Source of the DNA: Dyella acidisoli
GTDB lineage: Bacteria > Pseudomonadota > Gammaproteobacteria > Xanthomonadales > Rhodanobacteraceae
Direction: 5' to 3'
Length of the DNA stretch: 64,000 nt
Assembly: GCF_030160295.1 (NCBI RefSeq)
Contig: NZ_BSOB01000046.1
Location: 440,673 to 504,672 of the forward strand
Shown: positions 1 through 7,174 of the stretch, one piece after another
How positions within the stretch are numbered: the first letter of the stretch is position 1
How the letters are laid out: every line of letters starts with the position of its first letter
Notes under the pieces: model-generated
What the model saw: only the letters and a program-made list of their open reading frames with translations
The model's database searches: none
What the model was told of the DNA's origin: nothing
Position numbers and translations under genes: made by a program

Positions 1-1
1 G

Positions 2-277
2 CGCACGTTGGGTGCACGCCGCGGTTTGCTGCGTATCGCCGCGGCATGCGAATTTGCCCTGCTCGGCTTGATTGCCGGCATTACCGCCGCATGCGGCTCG
101 ATGGTCGGTGGGTGGTGGCTGGGACGCAGCGTATTCCACATCAAGGATTTCATGCCGCAACCGGTGCCGCTTCTGCTGTCGGCACTCGCTGCGGCGATCG
201 TGGTGATGCTGCTTGGTCTAGCCGGCACGCGGAAAGTCACGCATACGCCGCCGATGCGTTTGTTGCGCGCGGAATGA
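2..277 (+). CDS. FtsX-family ABC transporter permease, C-terminal fragment
   Basis: This is the 3' end of a gene that begins before the window; the frame is open from base 2 to a TGA stop. The visible 91 residues start with RTLGARRGLLRIA, the cytoplasmic coupling segment that precedes the last two membrane helices in FtsX/MacB/YbbP permeases. Two hydrophobic segments (about residues 15-38 and 55-75) follow, then a short basic tail. Such permeases work with an ATPase to drive lipoprotein or mechanotransmission tasks at the inner membrane rather than classical solute import. The length of the missing part and the partner ATPase cannot be seen, so the substrate is unknown. Confidence 0.75.
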   Translation, partial: RTLGARRGLLRIAAACEFALLGLIAGITAACGSMVGGWWLGRSVFHIKDFMPQPVPLLLSALAAAIVVMLLGLAGTRKVTHTPPMRLLRAE

Positions 278-285
278 TGCGTTAT

Positions 286-398
286 GCCCCCTCTCCCCTT
301 CGGGGGAGAGGGCTGGGGTGAGGGGCCAACCTCGCCATGAAGTGACTGATACGCAAGATTGTCCCCTCAACCTAACCCTCTCCCCGAAGGGGAGAGGG
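286..398. repeat. Inverted doublet of family-1 palindromic repeat
   Basis: Two copies face each other, at 286-325 and 350-398. Each is a CCCTCTCCCC / GGGGAGAGGG hairpin followed by a tail GGGTGAGGGG and then a CAATCTTGCG-like end. The tails point inwards. The doublet fills most of the gap between the permease stop and the glutathione transferase gene. Confidence 0.85.
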
Positions 399-447
399 AA
401 TAAATGCATGCGGTACGATGCGCCTTCCTTCCCGACAAGGACCGCAC

Positions 448-1077
448 ATGTACACGCTCTACTATTCCCCCGGCACCGCCAGCATGGTCGTCCATCTCGC
501 CTTGCTGGAAATCGGCGCACCCTATCAGCTGAAGCTGGTGGACATCGACAACAAAGCGCAATACGACGCCGAGTATCTGAAGCTCAATCCTGGCGCCAAG
601 GTACCGACGCTGCTAATCGATGGCCGAGCGGTGTACGAGTCGGGAGCACTGCTGATCATCCTGGCCGAGCGTCATCCGGAAGCGAAGTTGATCCCACCAG
701 TGGGGACGCCCGAACGCGAGACGTGGTTGCAATGGACGGTATTCCTCAGCAACGCGCTGATGTCGACGTATCGGTTCTGGTTCTATCCGCAGGAACTCGG
801 CCATCAGGAATCGCCGCCGGATATCCGCGCCGCCGTGCAACACAAGATCGAGGGAATCTGGGATCGCCTTGAAGCGCATCTCTCTGCGCATGGTCCCTAC
901 ATGCTCGGCACCGATTTCTCCGGCGTGGATTTGATGCTCACCATGCTGATGCGTTGGTCGCGCAACATGCCGCGCCCGGCGACCGAATGGTCGGCGCTGA
1001 AACGATTGGCCGATAACGTGCGTGCGCGACCAAGCTGGAAGAAGTTGTATGAACTGGAAGGGCTGACGGAGTGGTGA
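448..1077 (+). CDS. Glutathione S-transferase family protein
   Basis: A 209-residue cytosolic protein with the two-domain GST layout. The N-terminal thioredoxin-like half begins MYTLYYSPGTAS and carries the cis-proline region (AKVPTLLIDG, about residues 51-60) and the glutathione gamma-glutamyl contact (YESGALLIIL, about 64-73). The C-terminal half is helical. The start at 448 was preferred over an in-frame ATG at 418 because it places the first beta strand at residue 2, as in the family. It probably conjugates or reduces electrophiles with glutathione; the substrate cannot be inferred. The gene stands between two repeat doublets and is probably its own transcription unit. Confidence 0.9.
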   Translation: MYTLYYSPGTASMVVHLALLEIGAPYQLKLVDIDNKAQYDAEYLKLNPGAKVPTLLIDGRAVYESGALLIILAERHPEAKLIPPVGTPERETWLQWTVFLSNALMSTYRFWFYPQELGHQESPPDIRAAVQHKIEGIWDRLEAHLSAHGPYMLGTDFSGVDLMLTMLMRWSRNMPRPATEWSALKRLADNVRARPSWKKLYELEGLTEW

Positions 1078-1089
1078 GGCAGTTTTTCT

Positions 1090-1222
1090 CCCTCTCCCTC
1101 CCGGGGAGAGGGCTGGGGTGAGGAGTCAAGGCTTGCCTCAGGCTCCATAAAAGCCACGCTTCGATTTACTTGCACCGCAAGATTGTCCCCTCACCCTAAC
1201 CCTCTCCCCGGAGGGGAGAGGG
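1090..1222. repeat. Inverted doublet of family-1 palindromic repeat
   Basis: Copies at 1090-1123 (hairpin then GGGGTGAGG tail) and 1176-1222 (inverted, starting CGCAAGATTG), about 50 bases apart. The doublet occupies the region between the GST stop and the transporter start, so the transporter leader is largely repeat-derived. Confidence 0.85.
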
Positions 1223-1247
1223 AACAGGAATATCGCGCATATCGACG

Positions 1248-2381
1248 ATGACCTCGCAGACATCTACCACCCACACCTGGCTCGACCGTCTCAAGCACGA
1301 ATGGCTGCTGCTGTTGTTCACTGCGCTTACCGTGCTGCTGGCCTTTGTCGATCCGCAACCGTGGGCGCGCTACCAACGTTGGCTGCAAGTACCCACCTTG
1401 TGCGGCTTGCTGGGGCTGATGATCGCGATTCAAGGCATTCGCGACAGCGGGCTGGTGCAACGCTTGGCGGGCATGCTGGTGGCACGCATGCATTCGCTGC
1501 GCGGCGTGGGCCTGGTGCTGGTGAGCATGACGGCGGTGTTGTCGATGGTGCTCACCAACGATGTGAGCCTGTTCCTGGTGGTGCCGCTGACGGTGGCGAT
1601 CGGCGGCATGTCCAATTTGCCGATCCTGCGCTTGGCGGTGCTGGAAGCGCTGGCCGTCAACGCCGGCTCCACGCTCAGTCCGATCGGCAATCCGCAGAAT
1701 CTGCTGATTTGGCAGCATGCGCAGATTCCTTTCCTGCAATTCGTCGGCAGCCTGCTGCCCGCGTCCGCAGTGATGTTCGTGATGGTCGCCGTGCTCACCT
1801 GGTTCTGGCTACCAAAAGAACGTGTGGAACTGCAGGCCGACAAGCTCGATGGGCACCCAATTTCGGTATCGCTGGCAGTGCTGTCCCTGGTCGCACTCGC
1901 CATGATGGTACTGATGATGGAACGCGGCTATGCACCGCTTGGTGCGCTGCTGTTGGTGATTCCCTTCGCCTCATTTTCCTGGCGCACGCTTCGGTGCATC
2001 GATGGGTGGCTGATGGCGACCTTCGCCGCGATCTTCCTGGGGCTTGGCCATTTCGCCGCGCTGCCGATCGTGGGCCATGCACTCGGCAAGATCGACTTCA
2101 CCCAGCCACTGGCCCTTTATCTAGGCGGCATCGTGAGCTCACAGCTGATCAGCAATGTGCCGGCCACGGTGTTGCTGCTTGATCGCTCGCCGGATGCGAT
2201 GGCGTTGGCCGTGGCGGTAAACGTAGGCGGCTTTGGCGTGGTAATCGGCTCGCTGGCGAACCTGATCGCACTCCGCTTGGCAAAACAGCCGCATGGCATG
2301 CGGCTGTTTCATGAAGTGTCGATTCCGTTTTTGCTGGTTTGCGCAGCGGTGGTTTATGTCGTGATGCGCTTGCTTGCCTGA
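1248..2381 (+). CDS. ArsB/CitM-type (ion transporter superfamily) anion permease
   Basis: A 377-residue polytopic inner-membrane protein with about ten hydrophobic segments. Two signatures of the ion-transporter superfamily are visible: a discontinuous-helix motif LTNDVSLFLVVPLT near residues 103-116, and its counterpart NAGSTLSPIGNPQNLL near 139-154. A second such region, SNVPATVLLL, lies near 302-311. Family members move arsenite, citrate, dicarboxylates or sodium/proton; the sequence does not decide which. No ars genes are nearby, which argues against a dedicated arsenite pump. No clear ribosome-binding site precedes the ATG. Confidence 0.8.
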   Translation: MTSQTSTTHTWLDRLKHEWLLLLFTALTVLLAFVDPQPWARYQRWLQVPTLCGLLGLMIAIQGIRDSGLVQRLAGMLVARMHSLRGVGLVLVSMTAVLSMVLTNDVSLFLVVPLTVAIGGMSNLPILRLAVLEALAVNAGSTLSPIGNPQNLLIWQHAQIPFLQFVGSLLPASAVMFVMVAVLTWFWLPKERVELQADKLDGHPISVSLAVLSLVALAMMVLMMERGYAPLGALLLVIPFASFSWRTLRCIDGWLMATFAAIFLGLGHFAALPIVGHALGKIDFTQPLALYLGGIVSSQLISNVPATVLLLDRSPDAMALAVAVNVGGFGVVIGSLANLIALRLAKQPHGMRLFHEVSIPFLLVCAAVVYVVMRLLA

Positions 2382-2406
2382 GAGCTGAAGCGGCAGCGAA
2401 TGACGA

Positions 2407-3174
2407 TCAATCGTTGTCGTTCGGCACACTCACCTTGCCGCCAATCTCACTGTGCGTCACGTCACCGCTGCCCTTGGCGGCCACAACCAAATCGCCGCGC
2501 ACGTCCTTGGCCGTTACATCGCCGGAACCGATGGTGTCCACGTGGACGCTGCCTCCCACATGCTCCAGGGTGACGTCGCCGGAACCAACGTTGCCAATAT
2601 TGACGCCGTTGCGGACATTGCGCGCTTTCAGATCGCCCGAGCCCACCGAATCGGCACGCACGCTGCCCACGTCGGAAAGTTCAACATCGCCAGAACCCGT
2701 CGTCACGGAGACTTCGCCAGCGACATGATCGACATGCAGATCGCCCGAGCCGGTCTGCGCGTCGAGCTGCGCCAGCCCACTCACGTAGGCGTCGCCCGAG
2801 CCGGTATTGATACTGACGGGCATGTTGGCAGGCAGTTGCGCCTGCAGGTCCAGATAGGCGTAAGAAACACCAAAGACACGGACATTGAATGTGTTATGTG
2901 CGCCGATGTCGATGATGAGCTGATCGCCTTCGCGCCGCGAGGTGACTTGGAGGTTATCCAGCTCGGACTGCGAAGAAGCGCAGGCACGGCCATTGACTTG
3001 CAAGCCACTGGCGTTGCCGGTGCCTACCAGGTGCAAGTCCTGACTATGCAATTCGATCTGGACACGACGGATGCCGGCCAGGTCGTCGTGCAGAGTGCGG
3101 GGGGCACTGTAGCGACATTCCGAGGCGGCAGCGGTGAGGGGAAGCAAGGCCAGCAGGGCAAGTAGGTAACGCAT
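2407..3174 (-). CDS. Secreted DUF4097-like beta-solenoid protein with GSGD repeats
   Basis: The 255-residue product starts with a signal peptide (MRYLLALLALLPLTAAASE, cleavage after about residue 18) and continues as a repetitive beta-rich protein. Seven GSGD motifs (TGSGDA, TGSGDL, TGSGDV, VGSGDL, VGSGDV, IGSGDV, KGSGDV) recur about every 18-20 residues in the C-terminal two thirds, as expected of a right-handed beta-helix of the DUF4097 adhesin-like family. The start at 3174 has a good ribosome-binding site (CCGGAG) and the signal peptide directly after it, whereas the frame upstream has neither. It is probably periplasmic or surface exposed; function unknown. It follows mazG on the same strand. 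Confidence 0.8.
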   Translation of the reverse strand: MRYLLALLALLPLTAAASECRYSAPRTLHDDLAGIRRVQIELHSQDLHLVGTGNASGLQVNGRACASSQSELDNLQVTSRREGDQLIIDIGAHNTFNVRVFGVSYAYLDLQAQLPANMPVSINTGSGDAYVSGLAQLDAQTGSGDLHVDHVAGEVSVTTGSGDVELSDVGSVRADSVGSGDLKARNVRNGVNIGNVGSGDVTLEHVGGSVHVDTIGSGDVTAKDVRGDLVVAAKGSGDVTHSEIGGKVSVPNDND

Positions 3175-3251
3175 ACGAAAGCTCCGGAGGTGTTCGAATG
3201 CTTCAGATGCTTGAAGTGTGAAAAAGGTTGAAACGGGCAGATAGATGAAGA

Positions 3252-4058
3252 TTACCGCTCTTCTGCCTTCGCCCGCTGCCAAAGCGCTTCCTGCTCCATC
3301 AGCTCCATCGACTCAAGTGTCTTGCCCGCTCCTGCCGCCAGCTGCTCCATGCGCCGAAAACGGCGCTCGAACTTGGCATTGGCGTGCTTCAACGCGCGCG
3401 CGAAATCGACCTTGGCGTGACGCGCCAGATTGACCGCCACGAACAGCACGTCGCCGATCTCATCTTCCAGTCGAGCGGGATCGGCGCCGGCTTCGAACTC
3501 GGCGTCAACTTCGGATAGCTCTTCATGCAGCTTGCCGATGACCGGGCGATGATCGGGCCAGTCGAAGCCGACCGTCGCCGCACGCTGCTGCAACTTCAGT
3601 GCGCGCTGCCATTCCGGCTGGCCGGGTGAAACACCGGCGAGCACACTGTCGTCGCTGTGCGCGCCTTTCGCAGCGCGCTCGCTGGCTTTGATCTCATCCC
3701 AGGCGCGCTTCTGCTCTTCCACGTCCGCGTAAGTGACGTCGCCGAACACGTGTGGATGTCGACGCAGCATTTTCTCGCTGATGGTGTGCGCTACATCGTC
3801 GAAATCGAATAGCCCTTGCTCTTTCGCCATCTGCGAGTGAAACACCACCTGCAACAGCAAATCACCCAGTTCATCGCGCAGGTCGTGCCAGTCCTTGCGA
3901 TCGATGGCATCGGCGACTTCGTAGGCTTCCTCGACGGTATAGGGCGCTATGGTGCTGAAATCCTGCTGCACATCCCACGGACAACCGCGTTCCGGATCGC
4001 GTAGGCGCGCCATGATGGCGAGCAGGTCGGCGAGGCTTTGGCGTTTTTCAACCTTCAT
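3252..4058 (-). CDS. mazG: Nucleoside triphosphate pyrophosphohydrolase MazG
   Basis: A 268-residue protein with two tandem MazG domains. The first holds the metal-binding EExxE motif (EEAYE, residues 43-47) and DELGD (62-66). The second holds HEELSEVD and EDEIGD. MazG cleaves (d)NTPs to NMP and pyrophosphate and removes damaged nucleotides; in E. coli it also lowers ppGpp during starvation. RDPERGCPWD near the N-terminus is typical. The gene lies 44 bases after cysQ and in the same direction, in a run of nucleotide and phosphate hydrolases. Length matches the family. Confidence 0.95.
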   Translation of the reverse strand: MKVEKRQSLADLLAIMARLRDPERGCPWDVQQDFSTIAPYTVEEAYEVADAIDRKDWHDLRDELGDLLLQVVFHSQMAKEQGLFDFDDVAHTISEKMLRRHPHVFGDVTYADVEEQKRAWDEIKASERAAKGAHSDDSVLAGVSPGQPEWQRALKLQQRAATVGFDWPDHRPVIGKLHEELSEVDAEFEAGADPARLEDEIGDVLFVAVNLARHAKVDFARALKHANAKFERRFRRMEQLAAGAGKTLESMELMEQEALWQRAKAEER

Positions 4059-4102
4059 CGATATCTCTCATTGCCGTTGCCGGGGCGATGGAATCGATAG
4101 AT

Positions 4103-4915
4103 TCACGGCAATCCCGCTTCGCGCAGGCGCGCGGGCCAATCGATGCCGGCATCGCCCACGGCGAGGAATTCTGGATTGATCAACGATTCCCCGCGGTTGT
4201 AATGCAGCGGTTTGCCGGAGAGATCGAGCACTGCACCACCGGCTTCTTCCAGCACGCATTGTGCAGCGGCGGTATCCCATTCGCTGGTCGGGCCACGGCG
4301 CAAGTACACATCCGCTGAGCCACGGGCAATCAGGCAAAACTTCAGCGAGGAGCCAAGCGCATGCAGTTGGTAATCCTCACCCAGCAGACGGCGCAGCGTC
4401 GCTTCCGACGAACCACCATGCGAGCGGCTGCCCGCGGCAACCGGTGGATTGGCCAGCGTGCGCGTGGAAATACGTTCCCACTCGGCATCGCGTTGCACTT
4501 GCCACCATGCGCCATGTCCGCGCGCGGCGACAAACAGTTCTCCCGTGACCGGTGCCAGCACCACGCCCAGCACGGGATCGCCGTTCTCGATCAAAGCGAT
4601 GTTGACAGTGAATTCACCGTTGCGCTTGACGAATTCGCGCGTGCCGTCGAGGGGATCGACCAGCCAGTACCGCGACCATTCGCGACGTTGTTCCCACGGC
4701 AACTGGCTCGCTTCTTCCGAAACTACCGGCAACACGGGATCAAGCTGCGCCAAGCCGGAAGCGATGACTTTTTGCGCGGCCAGGTCAGCTGCCGTGAGCG
4801 GCGACCGATCGCTTTTCATCTCGACGTCGAAATCTTCGCGATAGACGACCATGATGGCGTCGCCGGCAAGTCGCGCCAGCGTGCCGACTTCGAGCAGCAG
4901 AGGATGATCGGGCAT
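4103..4915 (-). CDS. cysQ: 3'(2'),5'-bisphosphate nucleotidase CysQ
   Basis: A 270-residue member of the magnesium-dependent, lithium-sensitive phosphatase superfamily. Metal ligands are visible in SEEAS (66-70), DPLDGT (87-92) and SEWDTAAAQ (Asp214), and the segment DGTREFVKRNGEF is characteristic of CysQ. It converts 3'-phosphoadenosine 5'-phosphate, the by-product of sulfate reduction and sulfotransfer, to AMP. The start at 4915 was chosen because the family begins directly before the first helix; the frame extends further upstream but without homology. The nudE stop lies 8 bases upstream, so the two are probably co-transcribed. Confidence 0.93.
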   Translation of the reverse strand: MPDHPLLLEVGTLARLAGDAIMVVYREDFDVEMKSDRSPLTAADLAAQKVIASGLAQLDPVLPVVSEEASQLPWEQRREWSRYWLVDPLDGTREFVKRNGEFTVNIALIENGDPVLGVVLAPVTGELFVAARGHGAWWQVQRDAEWERISTRTLANPPVAAGSRSHGGSSEATLRRLLGEDYQLHALGSSLKFCLIARGSADVYLRRGPTSEWDTAAAQCVLEEAGGAVLDLSGKPLHYNRGESLINPEFLAVGDAGIDWPARLREAGLP

Positions 4916-4923
4916 GATGCTCA

Positions 4924-5481
4924 CTAGATGTGCAAACGTCCGGCAAGGTATTCGCGCGCAAGGAACAGCGCGGCGATGGAGCGGCCTTCGGTGACATCGT
5001 CCCGTGAGACCAGGGTGTGCAATTCGGCGAGTTTCCACGGCACGACTTCAAGCGGCTCGGGTTCGTCGCCCTGCAGTCGTTCGGGGTAAAGATCTTGTGC
5101 CAGCACCACGTGCGCCATGTGCGTCATGTACGACGGCGACAACGAGAGGTTGTGCAGGATCTTGAGCTTGCGCGCGCCGTAGCCGACTTCTTCCTTCAGC
5201 TCGCGATCCGCGCCCTGCTCCACCGTTTCGTCCTGGTCGAGCCGACCTTTGGGCAGGCCCAGTTCGTAACGGTCCACGCCGACGCCGTATTCGCGGACCA
5301 GCAGCACGGTTTCATCGTCCAGCATGGGCACGATGATGACCGCGCCCAGGCCCCGCCCTTTGAGCCGCTCATAGGTACGGTGCTGGCCGTTGGAGAATTC
5401 CAGATCCACCTGCTCCACATGCAGGAAGCTGCTGGTGGTGGTGTCGCGCGTGGCGTGGATGACGGGGTAGCGAGGCGGCAT
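4924..5481 (-). CDS. nudE: ADP compounds hydrolase NudE (Nudix family)
   Basis: A 185-residue Nudix hydrolase. The Nudix box runs from Gly79 to Gly100 with the catalytic REXXEE core at RELKEE (93-98). The N-terminal part (HVEQVDLEFSNG) and the segment VREYGVGVDRYELGLPKG match NudE, which hydrolyses ADP-ribose, AP3A and NADH-type dinucleotides. The ATG at 5481 was chosen since the frame upstream runs into a palindromic repeat at 5509-5555. It heads the run nudE-cysQ-mazG on the minus strand. Confidence 0.9.
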   Translation of the reverse strand: MPPRYPVIHATRDTTTSSFLHVEQVDLEFSNGQHRTYERLKGRGLGAVIIVPMLDDETVLLVREYGVGVDRYELGLPKGRLDQDETVEQGADRELKEEVGYGARKLKILHNLSLSPSYMTHMAHVVLAQDLYPERLQGDEPEPLEVVPWKLAELHTLVSRDDVTEGRSIAALFLAREYLAGRLHI

Positions 5482-5508
5482 GGGAAGGGATTGTAACTGG
5501 CTTTTGCT

Positions 5509-5555
5509 CCCTCTCCCCGCCGGGGGAGAGGGCTGGGGTGAGGGGCAACCTTGCG
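5509..5555. repeat. Single family-1 palindromic repeat
   Basis: One hairpin unit with GGGGTGAGGGG tail and a CAACCTTGCG end, lying between the hisN-like stop and the nudE start. It is the only isolated, undiverged copy in the window. Its spelling shows the consensus unit: hairpin, tail, CAAYCTTGCG. Confidence 0.8.
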
Positions 5556-5575
5556 CAATGTCTTGGGCAGCTCGG

Positions 5576-6355
5576 CTATCGACTGAAACGATTGAGCGCC
5601 TGCGCATGAATCGCCGGCGTACCGGCCAACACACTGCGGGTTTCCAGATTCAGCGACTTGCCTTCCAGATCAGTGAATACGCCACCCGCCTCGCGCACGA
5701 TCACTGCCAGCGCAGCCACGTCGAGAATATTCACATCGGACTCGATCACCAGATCCAGCCCTCCGCGCGCAAGCAGGTGGTAATGGCAGAAATCGCCATA
5801 ACCGCGGATGCGGTTGCTGTCGCGAATCATCTGGCCCAATGCCTGCCATCGCGCATCGCCCGTAAGCGTCTTGACGTTGCCGGTGGAGATGGACGCCTGC
5901 GCCATTTCAGTCGTTGCCGCCACGTGCACGCGCTCGCCGTTGAACCACGTGCCGCCGCCTGCATGAGCCCACATGGTTTCGCCATAGACCGGTGCACTCG
6001 ATAAACCCAGCACCAGTTCCCCCCGATACATCAGCGCGATTTGAGTGGAGAAAAACGGCGTGCGGCGCACGAAGCTTTTGGTGCCATCCAGTGGATCGAC
6101 CAACCAGAGCCATTCCGCGCTGTCGTTGTCGAGGCCGAACTCCTCACCGTAGATCGCCGCACCTGGCAGTGCCGGCGCAAGGATGGCGCGAATCGCCTGC
6201 TCGGCTTCGCGGTCGGCGATCGTCACCGGCGTAGCGTCGGATTTGATCTCCACATCGACGCCACGACGCCAGTAATGCCTAATCACCTCGGCGGCTGCGT
6301 CCGCCGCTTCGCGCGCGGCTTTCAGCGCCGCGCCCCATCGCTGTTCGTTCATCAT
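5576..6355 (-). CDS. Inositol monophosphatase family protein (histidinol-phosphatase HisN type)
   Basis: A 259-residue phosphatase of the same superfamily as CysQ but a different branch. Metal-binding motifs are GEEFG (70-74), DPLDGT (87-92) and NILDVAAL (Asp212). The segment DPLDGTKSFVRRTPFFST resembles HisN-type histidinol-phosphatases and distinguishes it from suhB-type inositol monophosphatases. No his genes are nearby, so a role in histidine synthesis is uncertain. The start overlaps the gspN stop by 4 bases (ATGA), implying translational coupling; a second ATG follows directly at 6352. Confidence 0.8.
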   Translation of the reverse strand: MMNEQRWGAALKAAREAADAAAEVIRHYWRRGVDVEIKSDATPVTIADREAEQAIRAILAPALPGAAIYGEEFGLDNDSAEWLWLVDPLDGTKSFVRRTPFFSTQIALMYRGELVLGLSSAPVYGETMWAHAGGGTWFNGERVHVAATTEMAQASISTGNVKTLTGDARWQALGQMIRDSNRIRGYGDFCHYHLLARGGLDLVIESDVNILDVAALAVIVREAGGVFTDLEGKSLNLETRSVLAGTPAIHAQALNRFSR

Positions 6356-7122
6356 TGCCTTGCCGCAGGACTCAGTTGTGCCAAACCACCACGATAGCGG
6401 AGTTCGAGCGTGCCGTCCGCTGCAGGTGTGCCCAGGCTGCGTAGCCAGCTCAGCACAGCGGGATCATCGTTGCGGGGAATAAGGCGAATTTGCAAATCCC
6501 AGCCCAAAGGGCTGAGAGATAGCCGTCCGGACGTCTGTACCGGGCCGCTGCCATTGTCGTTGAGCGTGCCCTGGATGGCGCCCGACTGGCCGGTGACTGC
6601 CAGCATCATCGTGCCCAAAGGAACTTCGCCTTGCGCGGTGCGGACTGAAGCCTGCCACCAGTTGCCGGTAGCATCGAGCTGCATCGGCCAAATGCCCTGT
6701 AACTGTGCCTGCGGCATCTGCACATCAAGCAGGCCTTGCGGCGCTCCGTGCAGCCACGGTTGCGTGCCGAGCATCGCCATATTCATATGCAGAGTGAGGT
6801 CACGCACGTCCATCTGTGTCGAGGAAGGACGATGTATCTGGGCCTTCAGCTGCAGCTGCGGCTGATGGAGGTCCACGCCTACGTGGATATCGCCGAGCAG
6901 GGCGCGATGAGAAAGCGTCCAATCGAGGCTACCGAGCGGCGGACCATTCGCAATCGACACTTGCTCAGCCCGGCCCTGCCACAGCGTTCCGCTGACTCCC
7001 TCCAAGTGCACGCCACGCAGCTGCGACTGCAACAAGGGCAAGGCCCAGCTTGCCGGAACGAACCATATCAGCGCACCTACAGCAAGCACACCTACCAGAA
7101 AAATCGACAACCAACGCTTCAT
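6352..7122 (-). CDS. gspN: Type II secretion system protein N (GspN)
   Basis: A 256-residue bitopic inner-membrane protein: one N-terminal membrane anchor (about residues 5-25), then a beta-rich periplasmic domain with the T2SSN signatures LEGVSGTLWQGRA and LGSLDWTLS, and a terminal LELRYRGGL. GspN is an accessory subunit of the type II secretion machine. None of the other gsp/xps genes are in the window, so this copy is detached from the main cluster or serves elsewhere. It is the first gene of the minus-strand run gspN-hisN-like, and faces bioA across about 50 bases, implying divergent promoters. Confidence 0.8.
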   Translation of the reverse strand: MKRWLSIFLVGVLAVGALIWFVPASWALPLLQSQLRGVHLEGVSGTLWQGRAEQVSIANGPPLGSLDWTLSHRALLGDIHVGVDLHQPQLQLKAQIHRPSSTQMDVRDLTLHMNMAMLGTQPWLHGAPQGLLDVQMPQAQLQGIWPMQLDATGNWWQASVRTAQGEVPLGTMMLAVTGQSGAIQGTLNDNGSGPVQTSGRLSLSPLGWDLQIRLIPRNDDPAVLSWLRSLGTPAADGTLELRYRGGLAQLSPAARQ

Positions 7123-7174
7123 CAGCCTTCCGTCAATGCTTGAGCCCTATCGCGGCTACCCCGATCATAGCCAC

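Noticed and set aside
286-398. Paired repeats considered as a CRISPR-like array
   Set aside because: Only two copies, in inverted orientation, each a hairpin with a GC-rich core; no direct repeat-spacer regularity and no cas genes.
3181-3205. A GTTCGAATGC sequence resembling a tRNA T-loop
   Set aside because: No acceptor, D or anticodon stem surrounds it.
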